From the NCBI RefSeq assembly GCF_900094735.1, contig NZ_FMBM01000002.1:620001-684000 (forward strand): a DNA stretch of 64,000 bases, read 5' to 3'. A program made the position numbers and the translations under genes. The notes under the pieces were generated by a model. The model did no database searches. It had not been told where the DNA came from and worked only from the letters and a program-made list of their open reading frames with translations. The stretch comes from Saliniramus fredricksonii. Lineage in GTDB: Bacteria > Pseudomonadota > Alphaproteobacteria > Rhizobiales > Beijerinckiaceae. Positions 53,850-63,944 of this stretch are shown here, in pieces; position 1 is the stretch's first letter; each line of letters begins with the position of its first letter.

Positions 53850-54743
53850 CTAGAAACTGATCAGGCCGCGCGTGAAATCGGCGAAGGCACGGCTGATCCA
53901 TGATTGCCGGTTCTCGCGCGGCTCCAGTCCACCTGATTCGAGCAGCACATAGGCATCGCGATACCAGCGACTCTCCGGGAAATTATGCCCCAGAACCGCA
54001 GCCGCCGTCTGCGCTTCGTCAGTGATTCCGAGCGCGAAATACGCCTCGGTCAGGCGCGAGAGCGCCTCCTCGACATGGCGCGTCGTCTGATACTCGGAGA
54101 CCACATTGCGGAAGCGGTTGATCGCGCCGGTATAATTGCGCTGGTTCAGATAGTAGCGCCCGACCTCCATCTCCTTGCCGGCCAGCTGATCATAGGCAAG
54201 CAACAGCTTGGCTTCGGCATCCTCGACATATTCCGAGTCAGGATAGCGATCGATCAGTTCCTGGAATGCGAGGATGGCACGCTGTGTGCGTTCCTGATCA
54301 CGCGTGATATCCGGGATCTGGTCGTAATAGGCCATGGCCATGATGTATTGCGCATAGGCTGCATCTTCGCTGCCCGGATACTGGCGCAGATAGCCCTGTG
54401 CCACGCCGATCGCGTCATCATAGGCGTTGGCGCTGTAATAGGCGAAGGCCTTCATCACCAGCGCTTTTCTCGCCCAGTCCGAGACCGGATACTGGTCCTC
54501 GAGATCGGTGAAGCTCTCGACAGCGCGCTGGTAATCCCGGCTCTCGATCCGGGCGAGGCCCTCATTGTAGAGTTCCTCCGCCGGCTTCTGCTCGATGATC
54601 TCGGGCGTGTAACGCTCCGCGCGATCGAACGGATTGAGCGACGTCATGGTATCGCAGCCGGCAAGGGCGAGCCCCAGACCAGCGACGACGAGCGCGCGGG
54701 AGATACCCGCTTTTGCGCCGAAAAACGCATTCGCGAAAGACAT
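53850..54743 (-). CDS. bamD: Outer membrane assembly lipoprotein BamD
   Basis: BamD is the essential lipoprotein of the BAM complex that inserts β-barrel proteins into the outer membrane. The 297-residue protein has a lipoprotein signal peptide ending in the lipobox LAGC (residues about 26–29). Tetratricopeptide-type repeats follow: ELYNEGLARIESRDYQRAVE, YPGSEDAAYAQYIMAMAYYD, and ERTQRAILAFQELIDRYPDS. It sits between lpxC and recN, as in many alphaproteobacteria. Confidence 0.95.
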   Translation of the reverse strand: MSFANAFFGAKAGISRALVVAGLGLALAGCDTMTSLNPFDRAERYTPEIIEQKPAEELYNEGLARIESRDYQRAVESFTDLEDQYPVSDWARKALVMKAFAYYSANAYDDAIGVAQGYLRQYPGSEDAAYAQYIMAMAYYDQIPDITRDQERTQRAILAFQELIDRYPDSEYVEDAEAKLLLAYDQLAGKEMEVGRYYLNQRNYTGAINRFRNVVSEYQTTRHVEEALSRLTEAYFALGITDEAQTAAAVLGHNFPESRWYRDAYVLLESGGLEPRENRQSWISRAFADFTRGLISF

Positions 54744-54908
54744 GCTCCGTCAAACCTCCGAAATCCTGACGTCGCCCGAGCTACGCCGTCGAGGCTGTTT
54801 AGCGCAGCCGCGCCCGCGACGCAAAGGCTGATCGCACCCCGTCATGCAGGAAGCACGATACCGAGGCATCGGCGCGACATGCGGGCACATATTTGGCTGG
54901 TGGACGGT

Positions 54909-55845
54909 TCAGCGCAGGGAATTGCCGAAGGCCGGTGCGCCGACATTGCTCGCAGCATGTTCACGGCGCGGTGCGAGCTCCACCAGTTCATAATTGGCGC
55001 GATCCGAGAACAAGGCTTCGAGAACGGCGTAATTGAGGCGGTGACCGCCGCAATAGGAGCGATAGGCGCCAAGAATCGGATGGCCGGCAAGGGCGAGATC
55101 GCCGATCGCATCAAGCAGCTTGTGGCGAACGAACTCGTCGGGAAAGCGCAGGCCTTCCGGATTGACGACGCCATCTTCAGAGAGCGCGACCGTGTTGTCG
55201 AGCGAGGCGCCGAGCGCAAAGCCGGCTTTCCACAGATGTTCGACATCGCGCATGAAGCCAAAGGTGCGGGCGCGGGCAATATCACGGCGGAAGGCCCGGG
55301 GATGGGATTCATGCACCCAGCGCTGCCGGCCGATTGCGGAATCGGCGAAGTCGATCTCGACATCGAGGCGCAGGGGCGCGTCATGCGGCGTAAGTTCCGC
55401 GAAGGCCTTGCCGGCATCGACCCGCACGGGGCGGCGAATGCGCAGGGCTCGGCGCGGCGCCTCGGTGGCAACGAGGCCGACCGCATCAATCGCATCGACG
55501 AAGGGCGCGGCACTGCCATCCACAATGGGGAGCTCCGGACCGTCGATCTCGACCAGCACGTTGTCGACACCGAGCCCGGACAGGGTCGCCATCAGATGCT
55601 CGATCGTGGCGACGGCACCGGTATTGCGGTCGCCGACGACGGTGCACAGCTCCGTCGCCGCGACATTCATGTGCCGCGCATCGATCAGGCGATCAACGCC
55701 GTTTGGGAGATTGGTACGAAGGAATACGATACCGTGATCAGCATCGGCAGGGTGGAGAGCCATCTTCACACTGTCGCCGGAATGAACCCCGATCCCCGAA
55801 ACGACAGTCGAGGAGGCCAGCGTGATCTGATGCGTTTGTTTCATT
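54909..55845 (-). CDS. lpxC: UDP-3-O-acyl-N-acetylglucosamine deacetylase
   Basis: LpxC carries out the committed step of lipid A synthesis, a zinc-dependent deacetylation. The 312-residue protein has the zinc-binding motifs ATIEHLMATLSGLGVDN and RHKLLDAIGDLALAG, with other family segments such as LASSTVVSGIGVHSGDSVKM and PIVDGSAAPFVDAI. Start 55845 (MKQTHQITLAS) has GAGGTGAG 5 bases upstream; a start at 55871 is also open. It is separated from ftsZ by about 300 bases with a strong terminator, so it has its own promoter. The 165 bases to bamD hold no gene. Confidence 0.96.
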
Positions 55846-56076
55846 ATGCTCACCTCGGCAAGAGCCGTCACCGGAAATCGCTTCCCGTGCCACGATCAGG
55901 CCCTGTCCGTTGTTGATGCCCCGACACGGCTTACGTGCCGTGTGGCCCGTTGTTATCTGGACGCACCATAATCATGGCAAACCTACAGGCCAAATCACGC
56001 TTTCTTTCGCTCTGTTACAATTGATACGAAATTCGAAGCTTTCGCTAATATATTGAAATCTTTTGGCTTTTAAAGA

Positions 56077-56109
56077 AATCCGCCCCGGATGATGGATCCG
56101 GGGCGGATT
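56077..56109 (-). terminator. Terminator of the ddl-fts operon
   Basis: A perfect 14-bp stem (56077–56090 with 56096–56109, 5-base loop) lies 34 bases beyond the ftsZ stop. Reading along the minus strand, the stem is followed by a short T-rich run (TCTTTAAAAG). This should end transcription of ftsQ-ftsA-ftsZ before lpxC. The remaining 56110–56142 and 55846–56076 hold no gene; the latter is AT-rich and should contain the lpxC promoter. Confidence 0.82.
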
Positions 56110-56142
56110 GTGTTCAAGCGATGGCGCGAGGATGACGCCGAC

Positions 56143-58221
56143 TCACTGCGCCTGTCTGCGCAGGAAAGCCGGAATTTCCAGTTGATCGTCATCGAGGCTG
56201 CGTGCCGGGGCCTGGCCGCGGCCATGGGCGTCGAGCTGCCCCTGAGCCGGACGATATCCCTGCGGCGCCGCCGGACGTTTGGCGAATTCCGCATGGGCCG
56301 GCGACATGCCGGGCGCGGCCGGGCGCTGTACCGGGGCCTGGGACTGGGGCTGGGGCTGCGGCTGTGCGGCAGCCTGCCGGGTCGCCTGAGCCTGTGCGCT
56401 CGGCGCAGCTGCGGGCATCGCGCCGGCATGAGCCGAATGCTCATGACGCGGCGCCGGCTCCGGCTGATACCCGTGATCATGCCCGTATTCATTGCCATGA
56501 TCATGGCCGTGCACCGGCTGCTGATTCTCCTCACGGCGTCCGAAACCGACCGTGGCCAGACGCTGCAACAGGCTCGGGCGCTTGCCCTCGGCCTCATGGT
56601 GCGCCCGGATCTGGTTCTGCGCCGGGACCGGCAATTCGTCCACACGCGGCATGCGCGGTGCCCGCAGCACCTGCTCGGGCTGTGGCGGCATGAAGGGCGC
56701 ATCGTGACCCTGCTGCCCGGCCGAATGAGGCATTTCGGACGAGGCTCCGGAGACCGGCGCATTGGCTGCGACAGGGGGCATCTGCGGCGCAGCAGGTTGA
56801 GGCGCGGGCTGCGCTGCGGCCTGCGCTGCGGGAGCCTGCTCGGCCACGGGGGCGAAGCGTGCGACCGGCGCCTGCGGTGCGGGCTGTTGCGCACGGACCT
56901 GTTCCTGCTGCGGCGGGTTCGCTTCACCGCGCGGCTGAGCCGCAGGTTCGGCGAGCGCCTGCGCCACAGCCTCAGACGGATCGGGGCGGGGTGTCGGTGC
57001 GGCGGCCTCCGGTTTGGCCGAATCATCCGCCGGCTCGGCCGGAGCCCGTGCAGCCGGCGCTTCCCCGACCGGTTGCGCGGCGGGAGCGGGCTGCGCAGGC
57101 GCGACGGGAGAGGCTTCGGCGGACTTGTTGCCCTGAACCAGCGAACGCTGCGCCGCCGCCTGGGCAGCACGGGCGCGGGCCTCGGCACGCAGACGCTCGG
57201 CGACTTCCGCGATGCGCTGCTCGGTGGCGGTCACCTCACCGGCATCGACACCGACTTCGTGGTCGATTCCCGTCGCCACGACGGAGACACGAATCACGCC
57301 CTCGAGGCCTTCGTCGAAGGTCGCGCCGAGGATGATGTTGGCTTCCGAATCGACCTCCTCGCGGATGCGCGTGGCGGCTTCATCGACTTCGTAGAGCGTC
57401 AGGTCCGGACCGCCGGTGATGGAGATCAGCAGGCCACGCGCGCCACGCATCGACACGTCGTCGAGCAGCGGATTGGCGATCGCCGCTGCAGCAGCGGTCA
57501 TGGCGCGATCGTCACCGCTGGCCTCGCCGGTGCCCATCATCGCCTTGCCCATGCCGCGCATGATGGCGCGGACATCGGCGAAGTCGAGATTGATCAGGCC
57601 TTCCTTGACCATCAGGTCGGTGATGCAGGCCACGCCGGAATAGAGCACCTGGTCGGCCATGGCGAAGGCATCGGCGAAGGTGGTTTTCTCGTTGGCGACG
57701 CGGAACAGGTTCTGATTGGGAATCACGATCAGCGTGTCGACGGATTGCTGCAGTTCCTGAATGCCCGATTCGGCCAGGCGCATGCGGCGCGAGCCCTCGA
57801 ACTGGAAGGGCTTGGTCACCACGCCAACCGTGAGGATGCCCATCTCGCGGGCCGCCTGGGCGATGACCGGGGCGGCACCCGTGCCCGTCCCGCCGCCCAT
57901 CCCGGCGGTGATGAAGGCCATATGCGCACCCGAGAGCTGATCGCGAATCTCGTCGATCACCTCTTCCGCCGCCGCGCGCCCGATATCGGGCTGCGAGCCG
58001 GCGCCGAGACCCTCGGTCACGGCGATGCCCATCTGGATGAGACGCTGTGCCTTGGACGAGGTCAGCGCCTGGGCGTCGGTATTCGCCACGACGAAATCGA
58101 CGCCCTGAAGCCCCGATTCGATCATGTTGTTGACCGCATTGCCGCCCGCGCCGCCGACGCCGAAGACGGTGATGTGCGGCTTGAGTTCCCGGATTTCCGG
58201 AGCTTGCAGACTGATTGCCAT
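56143..58221 (-). CDS. ftsZ: Cell division GTPase FtsZ with very long C-terminal linker
   Basis: FtsZ polymerises into the division ring. The N-terminal tubulin-like GTPase has [17 protein letters not shown], the signature [19 protein letters not shown] and the T7 loop region [17 protein letters not shown]. Start 58221 ([13 protein letters not shown]) matches rhizobial FtsZ. From about residue 320 a Pro/Ala/Gln/Glu-rich disordered linker of roughly 350 residues follows, with a His-rich patch ([14 protein letters not shown]). The conserved end peptide [15 protein letters not shown] binds FtsA and other partners. At 692 residues it is much longer than E. coli FtsZ (383). It is 223 bases downstream of ftsA. 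Confidence 0.97.
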   Translation of the reverse strand: MAISLQAPEIRELKPHITVFGVGGAGGNAVNNMIESGLQGVDFVVANTDAQALTSSKAQRLIQMGIAVTEGLGAGSQPDIGRAAAEEVIDEIRDQLSGAHMAFITAGMGGGTGTGAAPVIAQAAREMGILTVGVVTKPFQFEGSRRMRLAESGIQELQQSVDTLIVIPNQNLFRVANEKTTFADAFAMADQVLYSGVACITDLMVKEGLINLDFADVRAIMRGMGKAMMGTGEASGDDRAMTAAAAAIANPLLDDVSMRGARGLLISITGGPDLTLYEVDEAATRIREEVDSEANIILGATFDEGLEGVIRVSVVATGIDHEVGVDAGEVTATEQRIAEVAERLRAEARARAAQAAAQRSLVQGNKSAEASPVAPAQPAPAAQPVGEAPAARAPAEPADDSAKPEAAAPTPRPDPSEAVAQALAEPAAQPRGEANPPQQEQVRAQQPAPQAPVARFAPVAEQAPAAQAAAQPAPQPAAPQMPPVAANAPVSGASSEMPHSAGQQGHDAPFMPPQPEQVLRAPRMPRVDELPVPAQNQIRAHHEAEGKRPSLLQRLATVGFGRREENQQPVHGHDHGNEYGHDHGYQPEPAPRHEHSAHAGAMPAAAPSAQAQATRQAAAQPQPQPQSQAPVQRPAAPGMSPAHAEFAKRPAAPQGYRPAQGQLDAHGRGQAPARSLDDDQLEIPAFLRRQAQ

Positions 58222-58444
58222 GACTTCGTGCCCTCTCGGCCCCCTCGTGGCCTTTTCCGTGACCCGGCGCAGCGGACCGCGCCTTACGCTTTCATCCCCG
58301 GTTCCGATGCGGCTGCGCCGGATCCGGATGCTTGACCTGGCCTTTGGAGCCATCCCTCCCGACGGAATCGGGACGGGCGCTCCAGACCGTTGTTTGGCGC
58401 ATCATTCTTTCCGTCAGCCGGTATTCACCTGACGGACTGATGCT

Positions 58445-59779
58445 CTAGAAACTCTCCCGCAGCCAGCGCCCTACCCGCGAGAGATAGCCGTCGGTTCCGG
58501 TTCCTGCGAAAAATCCGCCATTGCGCATGTCGAAATATTCTTCATGCGCGATCTGCGGATAGACCAGCAGCCCCGTCGCCGCCGCGAAGGCCGGGCCTTT
58601 CGCAGCTTCTGGCAGGGCCTTGATGCCGAGGGGGCGGCCGATGCGGACCTGCCCCTCGAGAATGCGGGCGGCCTGTTGCGGCAGCCCGGCCAGCTGTGAC
58701 GCGCCTCCGGTGAGCACCACGCGCCGACCCGGGCGCGGTGTGAAACCCACGGCGGCGAGGCGGTCGCGCGCCAGTTCCAGAATTTCCTCGATACGCGGCT
58801 GGACGATCTTCACCAGCTGCGATTTCGGCAGATGCGTCGTGGCGCTGCGCTCCTCGTCGCCGATCTGCGGCACCGTGAAAAGGTCGCGCTCATCGGCTGG
58901 ATCGGCCATGGCCGATCCGTGCACCAGCTTGAGCCGTTCGGCCGCCGCGATGCCGGTGGAGAGCCCGCGCGCAATATCCATGGTGACGTGATGGCCACCC
59001 ACCGCAAAAGCATCGACATGGGCCAGATGGCCGTTCTCGAACACGGAAATCCCGGTCGCGCCGCCACCGCAATCGATCACCACGGCCCCCATTTCGCTCT
59101 CATCATCAGCGAGGGCGGAGAGCCCTGCGGCAAACGGCGAAGCGACCACGGCCTCGACCCCGAGATGGCAACGCTCCACCGCGAGCATGAGATTGCGCAC
59201 CGCTGCCGACTGGGCCGAAACCACATGAAGGGCGACGCCGAGATTGTCGCCGATCATGCCGGAAGGATCGGCGATGTCGGTCTGCGCGTCGAGGCTGTAG
59301 CGCGTCGGCAGGGCGTGGACGGCGATGCGATCCTGCGCGATCCCGTCCGTCGCCGCCAGACGCAGCACCCGGGCGCGATCCTCCTCGCCGACCGGGCCGC
59401 CGCGTACCGAGATCCGGGCCTCGAAATGCTGCGAACCGAGGCGCGCGCCCGACAGGCCGAGAATCACCGACTGGATTTCCACCCGCGCCATGCGCTCGGC
59501 GGCATGTACCGCCTGGCGGATCGCGTTCTCCGCCGCTTCCAGATCGACGACGACGCCGCCCTTGAGGCCTTGCGAACGGTGATGACCGATCCCGACGACG
59601 CGCACCAGATGGCTGCGCCGGCGCAGGGTCTCGATCCCTTCCCAGGGCTGGAGCTGGGCGACGATGCAGACCACCTTCGTGGTGCCGATATCGAGCACGG
59701 AGAGCATGGTGGAGCGCCGCGGTGGCAAGGGTTTCAGACGCGGCGTCATGCTCTGGTTCAGGGGGTTGGTCGGGCTCAT
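58445..59779 (-). CDS. ftsA: Cell division protein FtsA
   Basis: FtsA is the actin-like protein that tethers FtsZ to the membrane. The 444-residue protein has the phosphate loops LDIGTTKVVCIVAQ and VVIDCGGGATGISVFENG, GRRVVLTGGASQLAGLP, and a C-terminal amphipathic helix (LSRVGRWLRESF). Start 59779 ([10 protein letters not shown]) overlaps the ftsQ stop by 4 bases (ATGA), so translation is coupled. The 223 bases before ftsZ may carry an extra ftsZ promoter. Confidence 0.96.
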   Translation of the reverse strand: MSPTNPLNQSMTPRLKPLPPRRSTMLSVLDIGTTKVVCIVAQLQPWEGIETLRRRSHLVRVVGIGHHRSQGLKGGVVVDLEAAENAIRQAVHAAERMARVEIQSVILGLSGARLGSQHFEARISVRGGPVGEEDRARVLRLAATDGIAQDRIAVHALPTRYSLDAQTDIADPSGMIGDNLGVALHVVSAQSAAVRNLMLAVERCHLGVEAVVASPFAAGLSALADDESEMGAVVIDCGGGATGISVFENGHLAHVDAFAVGGHHVTMDIARGLSTGIAAAERLKLVHGSAMADPADERDLFTVPQIGDEERSATTHLPKSQLVKIVQPRIEEILELARDRLAAVGFTPRPGRRVVLTGGASQLAGLPQQAARILEGQVRIGRPLGIKALPEAAKGPAFAAATGLLVYPQIAHEEYFDMRNGGFFAGTGTDGYLSRVGRWLRESF

Positions 59780-60801
59780 GTGCGCACCTCCCGACCCCGC
59801 AGGGGACGCTTGCGCATCTCCGCCTCATAGGCGGACCACGATTCCGCCGTCAGCCGCACGACCACACGATCCGGCATGCGCAGATCAATGGCGATCACGT
59901 CCTTTTCAAGAAGGTCATGCTCGGCATCGAGGCGCGCGAGCCGCTGCAACGCTTCGACCGGCTCGTCCTCAGGCAGGCGCACATCCATGCCGTTATCGAG
60001 CTTGAGCGTCCAGCGCCGCTCGGCGACGAGTGTCCCGGCCCGGATGCGCTGGCTCAGCGCGCCGGCGGCATCGATCAGTTCGAAATATTCCGCAAGACGC
60101 GCCTGCGCACCTTCACCGACGACCTGCGGCAGCGGCAGATAGCGCGGATCGGGGCGGAAATAGTCGATCACCTCCCCATCCATGGCGATGACATAGACGT
60201 CGCCATCCACCTGCCACAGGGCGAAGGGTTCGCGTTCGACCACATTGATGACGACGCCGTCAGGGTAAAGCTTGCGCACGGTGGCGCTGCGCACGAGCGG
60301 CAGCGATTCGAGTGATTCGCGCGCCGTCGTGACGTTGAGAAAGGGCAGGGCGACGCGGGGGTCGATCCCCGCAGCATTGAGGATTTCGCGCTCGCGCAGC
60401 TGGATCAGGCCGGTCATGGCGATCTCGGAGATGCCGAAACCGAAGATCTGCGCAGCGATATGATGCGGGCGTCCGCGCTCCTCGAAGAACTGCGATATCT
60501 GTCCGCTTGCGGCGAGGCCGGTCACGGCAGTGGTGCCGAAGAATCCGAGTGCGAGCCACAGGCCGACGAAACGCGGCAATTGCCGCTCCAGCCGTTCCAG
60601 CGCATTGCGCGGACGGGACCGGCGCGCAGGGTCGCGATAGCGGGTGAAGGGAAGCGCGCCGAAGGTCAGCGAGGCGAGACGCTGCAGCACGCGCCGCCCG
60701 GGGCCGGTTCCGGTCTCACCCGGAGCCTGCCGCGCACGCGCATCCGCGCGACCGGTCGCACCGGTCTTCAGCGGTTCAAACTGGCGTCCTCGACCATCCA
60801 T
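59776..60801 (-). CDS. ftsQ: Cell division protein FtsQ
   Basis: This 341-residue bitopic division protein links early and late divisome proteins. It has a basic cytoplasmic N-terminal part, one membrane helix ([20 protein letters not shown]), a POTRA domain ([40 protein letters not shown]) and the FtsQ domain with [19 protein letters not shown]. The start at 60801 overlaps the ddl 3' end by 34 bases; a later start is possible but the family N terminus is long in Rhizobiales. Confidence 0.94.
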   Translation of the reverse strand: MDGRGRQFEPLKTGATGRADARARQAPGETGTGPGRRVLQRLASLTFGALPFTRYRDPARRSRPRNALERLERQLPRFVGLWLALGFFGTTAVTGLAASGQISQFFEERGRPHHIAAQIFGFGISEIAMTGLIQLREREILNAAGIDPRVALPFLNVTTARESLESLPLVRSATVRKLYPDGVVINVVEREPFALWQVDGDVYVIAMDGEVIDYFRPDPRYLPLPQVVGEGAQARLAEYFELIDAAGALSQRIRAGTLVAERRWTLKLDNGMDVRLPEDEPVEALQRLARLDAEHDLLEKDVIAIDLRMPDRVVVRLTAESWSAYEAEMRKRPLRGREVRT

Positions 60802-61688
60802 CGTACAAGCTCACCAAATGATATGCCCTTGTGGGCGGCGATTTCGGGCACCAGGCTCGTCTCGGTCATGCCGGGCTGCGTGTTGACTTCCAGAGCGACG
60901 AGAAGGCCGGTTCCGCCCGGCCCGTCATCATATCGGAAGTCTGTGCGACTCACCCCGCGGCACCCGAGAGATTGATGCGCCGTTAACGCCAACTGTTGAA
61001 TGTGTTGGTAAATATTCGGTTTAATTTCCGCCGGCAGGACGTGGATCGAGCCGCCTTTCGCATATTTCGCGTCGTAGTCGTAGAAGCCACCCGTCGCGGG
61101 CTTGATCTCGATGATGTCGAGGGCTGTGTCCCCCATCACCGCGCAGGTCAGTTCCCGGCCCGCAACATATTGCTCCGCAAGCACTTCATCGCCGAAGCTC
61201 CAATCCGTTCCGCTCAGTTCCTGCGGCGGCGGACGGGCTTCGTCGCGTACGATGATGACCCCGAATGACGAGCCCTCGGCGATCGGCTTGATCACATAGG
61301 GCGGCTGCAGCACATGCGTTTTCGCCACGGCGAACCGGTTAACGACTTTCCCCACGGGAACTGGCACGCCGGCAGCCGCCATCACGGTCTTGGCCTTGAC
61401 CTTGTCCATGGCCAGAGCCGAGGCGAGCACCCCGGAATGCGTGTAGCGAATGCGCAGATATTCGAGCAGGCCCTGGATGCGTCCGTCCTCGCCCATCGGC
61501 CCGTGCAGGGCGTTGAAGGCGATATCGGGCTGCAATGTCGCGAGCGTGGAGGCGATGTCGGGCGTGACATCGAGCCGCGTCACCCGGTAGCCCTCGCCCT
61601 CCAGCGCATCGGCGCAGGCGGCCCCGCTCTTCAGGCTGACCTCCCGCTCGGCGGACCAGCCGCCCATCAAGACCACGACATGTTTCAT
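60768..61688 (-). CDS. ddl: D-alanine–D-alanine ligase
   Basis: Ddl makes the D-Ala-D-Ala dipeptide for peptidoglycan using ATP. The 306-residue ATP-grasp enzyme has [57 protein letters not shown] and [14 protein letters not shown]; the last about 25 residues contain the [14 protein letters not shown] metal site. Start 61688 ([10 protein letters not shown]) matches the family. It heads the ftsQAZ run. murB, usually just upstream, is absent here; the next gene upstream is an MscS-type channel. Confidence 0.96.
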   Translation of the reverse strand: MKHVVVLMGGWSAEREVSLKSGAACADALEGEGYRVTRLDVTPDIASTLATLQPDIAFNALHGPMGEDGRIQGLLEYLRIRYTHSGVLASALAMDKVKAKTVMAAAGVPVPVGKVVNRFAVAKTHVLQPPYVIKPIAEGSSFGVIIVRDEARPPPQELSGTDWSFGDEVLAEQYVAGRELTCAVMGDTALDIIEIKPATGGFYDYDAKYAKGGSIHVLPAEIKPNIYQHIQQLALTAHQSLGCRGVSRTDFRYDDGPGGTGLLVALEVNTQPGMTETSLVPEIAAHKGISFGELVRWMVEDASLNR

Positions 61689-61814
61689 CACGCACTCCGC
61701 CGCGCCGGTCGCGAGGCGGCGCACGGCGCCACGCCCGCATCCGGCAAGAATGCGTTAAGCATGAGGCCGCATGGTTTCCGGATGGTAAATATGCCGGTGG
61801 ATTGATGGTTCGGG

Positions 61815-63125
61815 TCAGCCCGCCGGCTGCCGGTCCTGCAGGATCACCTCGCGATGCGGGTAGGGGATCTTGACACCTGCCTCCCTGAACGCGTCCCACA
61901 GGGCGAGAAAGACCTGGCCGCGCACATTGGTGAGACCGTTGCGCGGGTCGGCGATCCAGAAGCGCAGCACGAAATCGAGAGATGAATCGCCGAAGCCGAG
62001 CAGATGACAAACGGGTGCGGGCTGCTTCTGCACCCGCTCGACGGCGCCGGCGGCTTCCACGGCCAGCGCGCGAACCTGATGCGGATCGCTGTCGTAGGAG
62101 ACGCCGAAATTCGCGTCGATGCGCACGAAATTGTCGCTGAAGGACCAGTTGATCACCCGATTGGTGATGAAATCCTCGTTCGGGATCAGGAACTCGACGC
62201 CGTCGCGGGTGACGATCGAGACGAAGCGCGCACGGATCGAGCGCACCCAGCCGACCTTGTCCCCGAGCGAGATGGTGTCACCCGGCTTGATCGACTTGTC
62301 GGCCAGGATGATGATGCCGGACAGATAATTCGAGACGACCTTCTGCAGGCCGAAACCAATGCCCACCCCGAGCGCGCCGGAGAAGACCGTCAGCGCCGTC
62401 AGGTCGATCCCGATCGAAGTCAGTGCGATCACCGTGGCGAGCACGATCAGGCCGATGCGCACCAGCTTGCCGATCAGCACACGCAGGCTGGGCGTCAGCT
62501 CCTCGGTATGGCTCAGCCGATCCTCGATCACCCGCCCGAGCACGATCGCGACCCAGAGTGCCGCCGCGACGATGAAGCCCGCCTGCAGCATCACCAGCAA
62601 GGACAGCCGCATCCCGCCGATTTCCATCGCCGTGGCGTCGAGACCGCTCGCGAGCGGCGCCCACAGACCCGTCAGGCGCAGGGCGACAAAGCTCCAGGCC
62701 AGGATGGCCGCAAGGCGACCGACCACCCGGTTGCGGATCAGGCGCGTGACGATGGAGATCAGCACCCAGGCGCTGGCGAGCGCGGCGGCGAGGAAGACCA
62801 GATGGGCATCGACGGCCAAATCGGCTGCGCGAATGGCGCCATAGGCCAGCCAGAGCAGAGCGGCCAGCGTGATCATCACCATGCGCCGCATGATGATCAC
62901 TGCAAGCCGCAACAGACTGATATTGTCGCGGATACGCCGTGCATGGCGCTCGAATCGCAATTCGAACCGCCGCCCCACGGCAAAGGCGATCACGCCGATC
63001 ACCGCAATCAGGACGATCTGGCCGATGACCAGCGGATCGACGAGCTGAGCCAGCAAGGCAGCAGCGAAATCGGTCAGCAGCTGCGGATCCGGCGGTTCGA
63101 TACGGGTTGGTACGGGAACCGTCAT
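61815..63125 (-). CDS. MscS-family mechanosensitive channel
   Basis: This 436-residue membrane protein has several N-terminal helices (about 25–200), then the MscS pore and vestibule: ALTVFSGALGVGIGFGLQKV, SNYLSGIIILADKSIKPGDT, and VGWVRSIRARFVSIVTRDGV followed by EFLIPNEDFITNRVINWSFS. The C-terminal α/β domain ends near VKIPYPHREVIL. Members open under membrane tension and release solutes in osmotic downshock. The long N-terminal part is more like MscS homologues of the YbdG/MscM size class than E. coli MscS (286). It lies between ddl and a DUF3775 gene. Confidence 0.92.
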   Translation of the reverse strand: MTVPVPTRIEPPDPQLLTDFAAALLAQLVDPLVIGQIVLIAVIGVIAFAVGRRFELRFERHARRIRDNISLLRLAVIIMRRMVMITLAALLWLAYGAIRAADLAVDAHLVFLAAALASAWVLISIVTRLIRNRVVGRLAAILAWSFVALRLTGLWAPLASGLDATAMEIGGMRLSLLVMLQAGFIVAAALWVAIVLGRVIEDRLSHTEELTPSLRVLIGKLVRIGLIVLATVIALTSIGIDLTALTVFSGALGVGIGFGLQKVVSNYLSGIIILADKSIKPGDTISLGDKVGWVRSIRARFVSIVTRDGVEFLIPNEDFITNRVINWSFSDNFVRIDANFGVSYDSDPHQVRALAVEAAGAVERVQKQPAPVCHLLGFGDSSLDFVLRFWIADPRNGLTNVRGQVFLALWDAFREAGVKIPYPHREVILQDRQPAG

Positions 63126-63147
63126 CCCGGAGCGTCAGGCGGGCGCG

Positions 63148-63570
63148 TCATTCGCCTTCCTCTGATACCGGATGACCCAGTTCCGCAAGACCTTCTTCGA
63201 GGTAATCGCCGAGCAGCGGCATGCCCATCAGGTAATCCGCATTCTTGTCGCCATGGCGATCCACGGCCAGCGCGCGGGCCTCCTCGAAGCTGGCGCGATC
63301 GAAATCACCGCGCCCGATCCAGGCGAGGGCGATCAGATCGACCGCTTCACTGTCATTGAGGCCGTTGATCACGGCGCGCAGCTCGGGCCCGGTATAATCA
63401 TCGCGCCGGCTTTCCAGGATACGCATTTCGTCGTCATCGATCGGGTTCGAACCCTCGGCGCCGACGCCGGGGGCGACCTTCACGTCGTAGGCACGGGCAT
63501 GCAGTATGATCTCGTGCACGGTACTCACGCTGATATTGAGCTCGACGGGGCTTTCGTCGCGAATCGTCAT
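63148..63570 (-). CDS. DUF3775 family protein
   Basis: This 140-residue acidic protein of the DUF3775 family is mostly alphaproteobacterial and of unknown function. Recognisable parts are VHEIILHARAYDVKV, SRRDDYTGPELRAVINGLND, EAVDLIALAWIGRGDFD and DYLMGMPLLGDYLEEGLAEL. The start overlaps the next upstream gene's stop by 4 bases, implying coupling. It lies 22 bases before the MscS-type gene's start on the same strand. Confidence 0.85.
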   Translation of the reverse strand: MTIRDESPVELNISVSTVHEIILHARAYDVKVAPGVGAEGSNPIDDDEMRILESRRDDYTGPELRAVINGLNDSEAVDLIALAWIGRGDFDRASFEEARALAVDRHGDKNADYLMGMPLLGDYLEEGLAELGHPVSEEGE

Positions 63571-63944
63571 GAACTGATCCTCTCTTGTGTCGCGCGCAGC
63601 CAGGCGCGGGCCTCGGCTTCCTCGCCGTGGTGGAATTCGCGGTGTTCACCACCGGTGAAAAACTCGGTGACGCGCGCCACAATGCGCTCCCCGGGCGTAT
63701 CGACGATCAGGGCCACACGCGCCGTCTCGTCGCGATGCCGGGCGAGGAAGGAGAGCTCTTCCCAGGCCGCCATCGGCTCGATGCTCTCCAGACCGAGGAG
63801 CTCCACAAGAAGCCTGAGCGGCTTGCGCTCCGAAAACAGGCGGTCGAGCTGCGGAATCGCCTGCTCGACTTCGTAAGAAGTGACGATGCCCGAAAGCCGC
63901 AGCCGCACGATGTCGCTCGCATAGGTTTCGTTGATTTCCAGCAA
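63567..63944 (-). CDS. SpoIIAA-like STAS/SEC14-fold protein
   Basis: This 125-residue protein starts MLEINETYASDIVRLRLSGI and contains LRLLVELLGLESIEPMAAWE and VALIVDTPGERIVARVTEFF, the pattern of the SpoIIAA-like (STAS/SEC14) family of small proteins with no assigned role. It is complete. The last 56 bases of the window beyond it contain no gene that I can support. Confidence 0.82.
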   Translation of the reverse strand: MLEINETYASDIVRLRLSGIVTSYEVEQAIPQLDRLFSERKPLRLLVELLGLESIEPMAAWEELSFLARHRDETARVALIVDTPGERIVARVTEFFTGGEHREFHHGEEAEARAWLRATQERISS

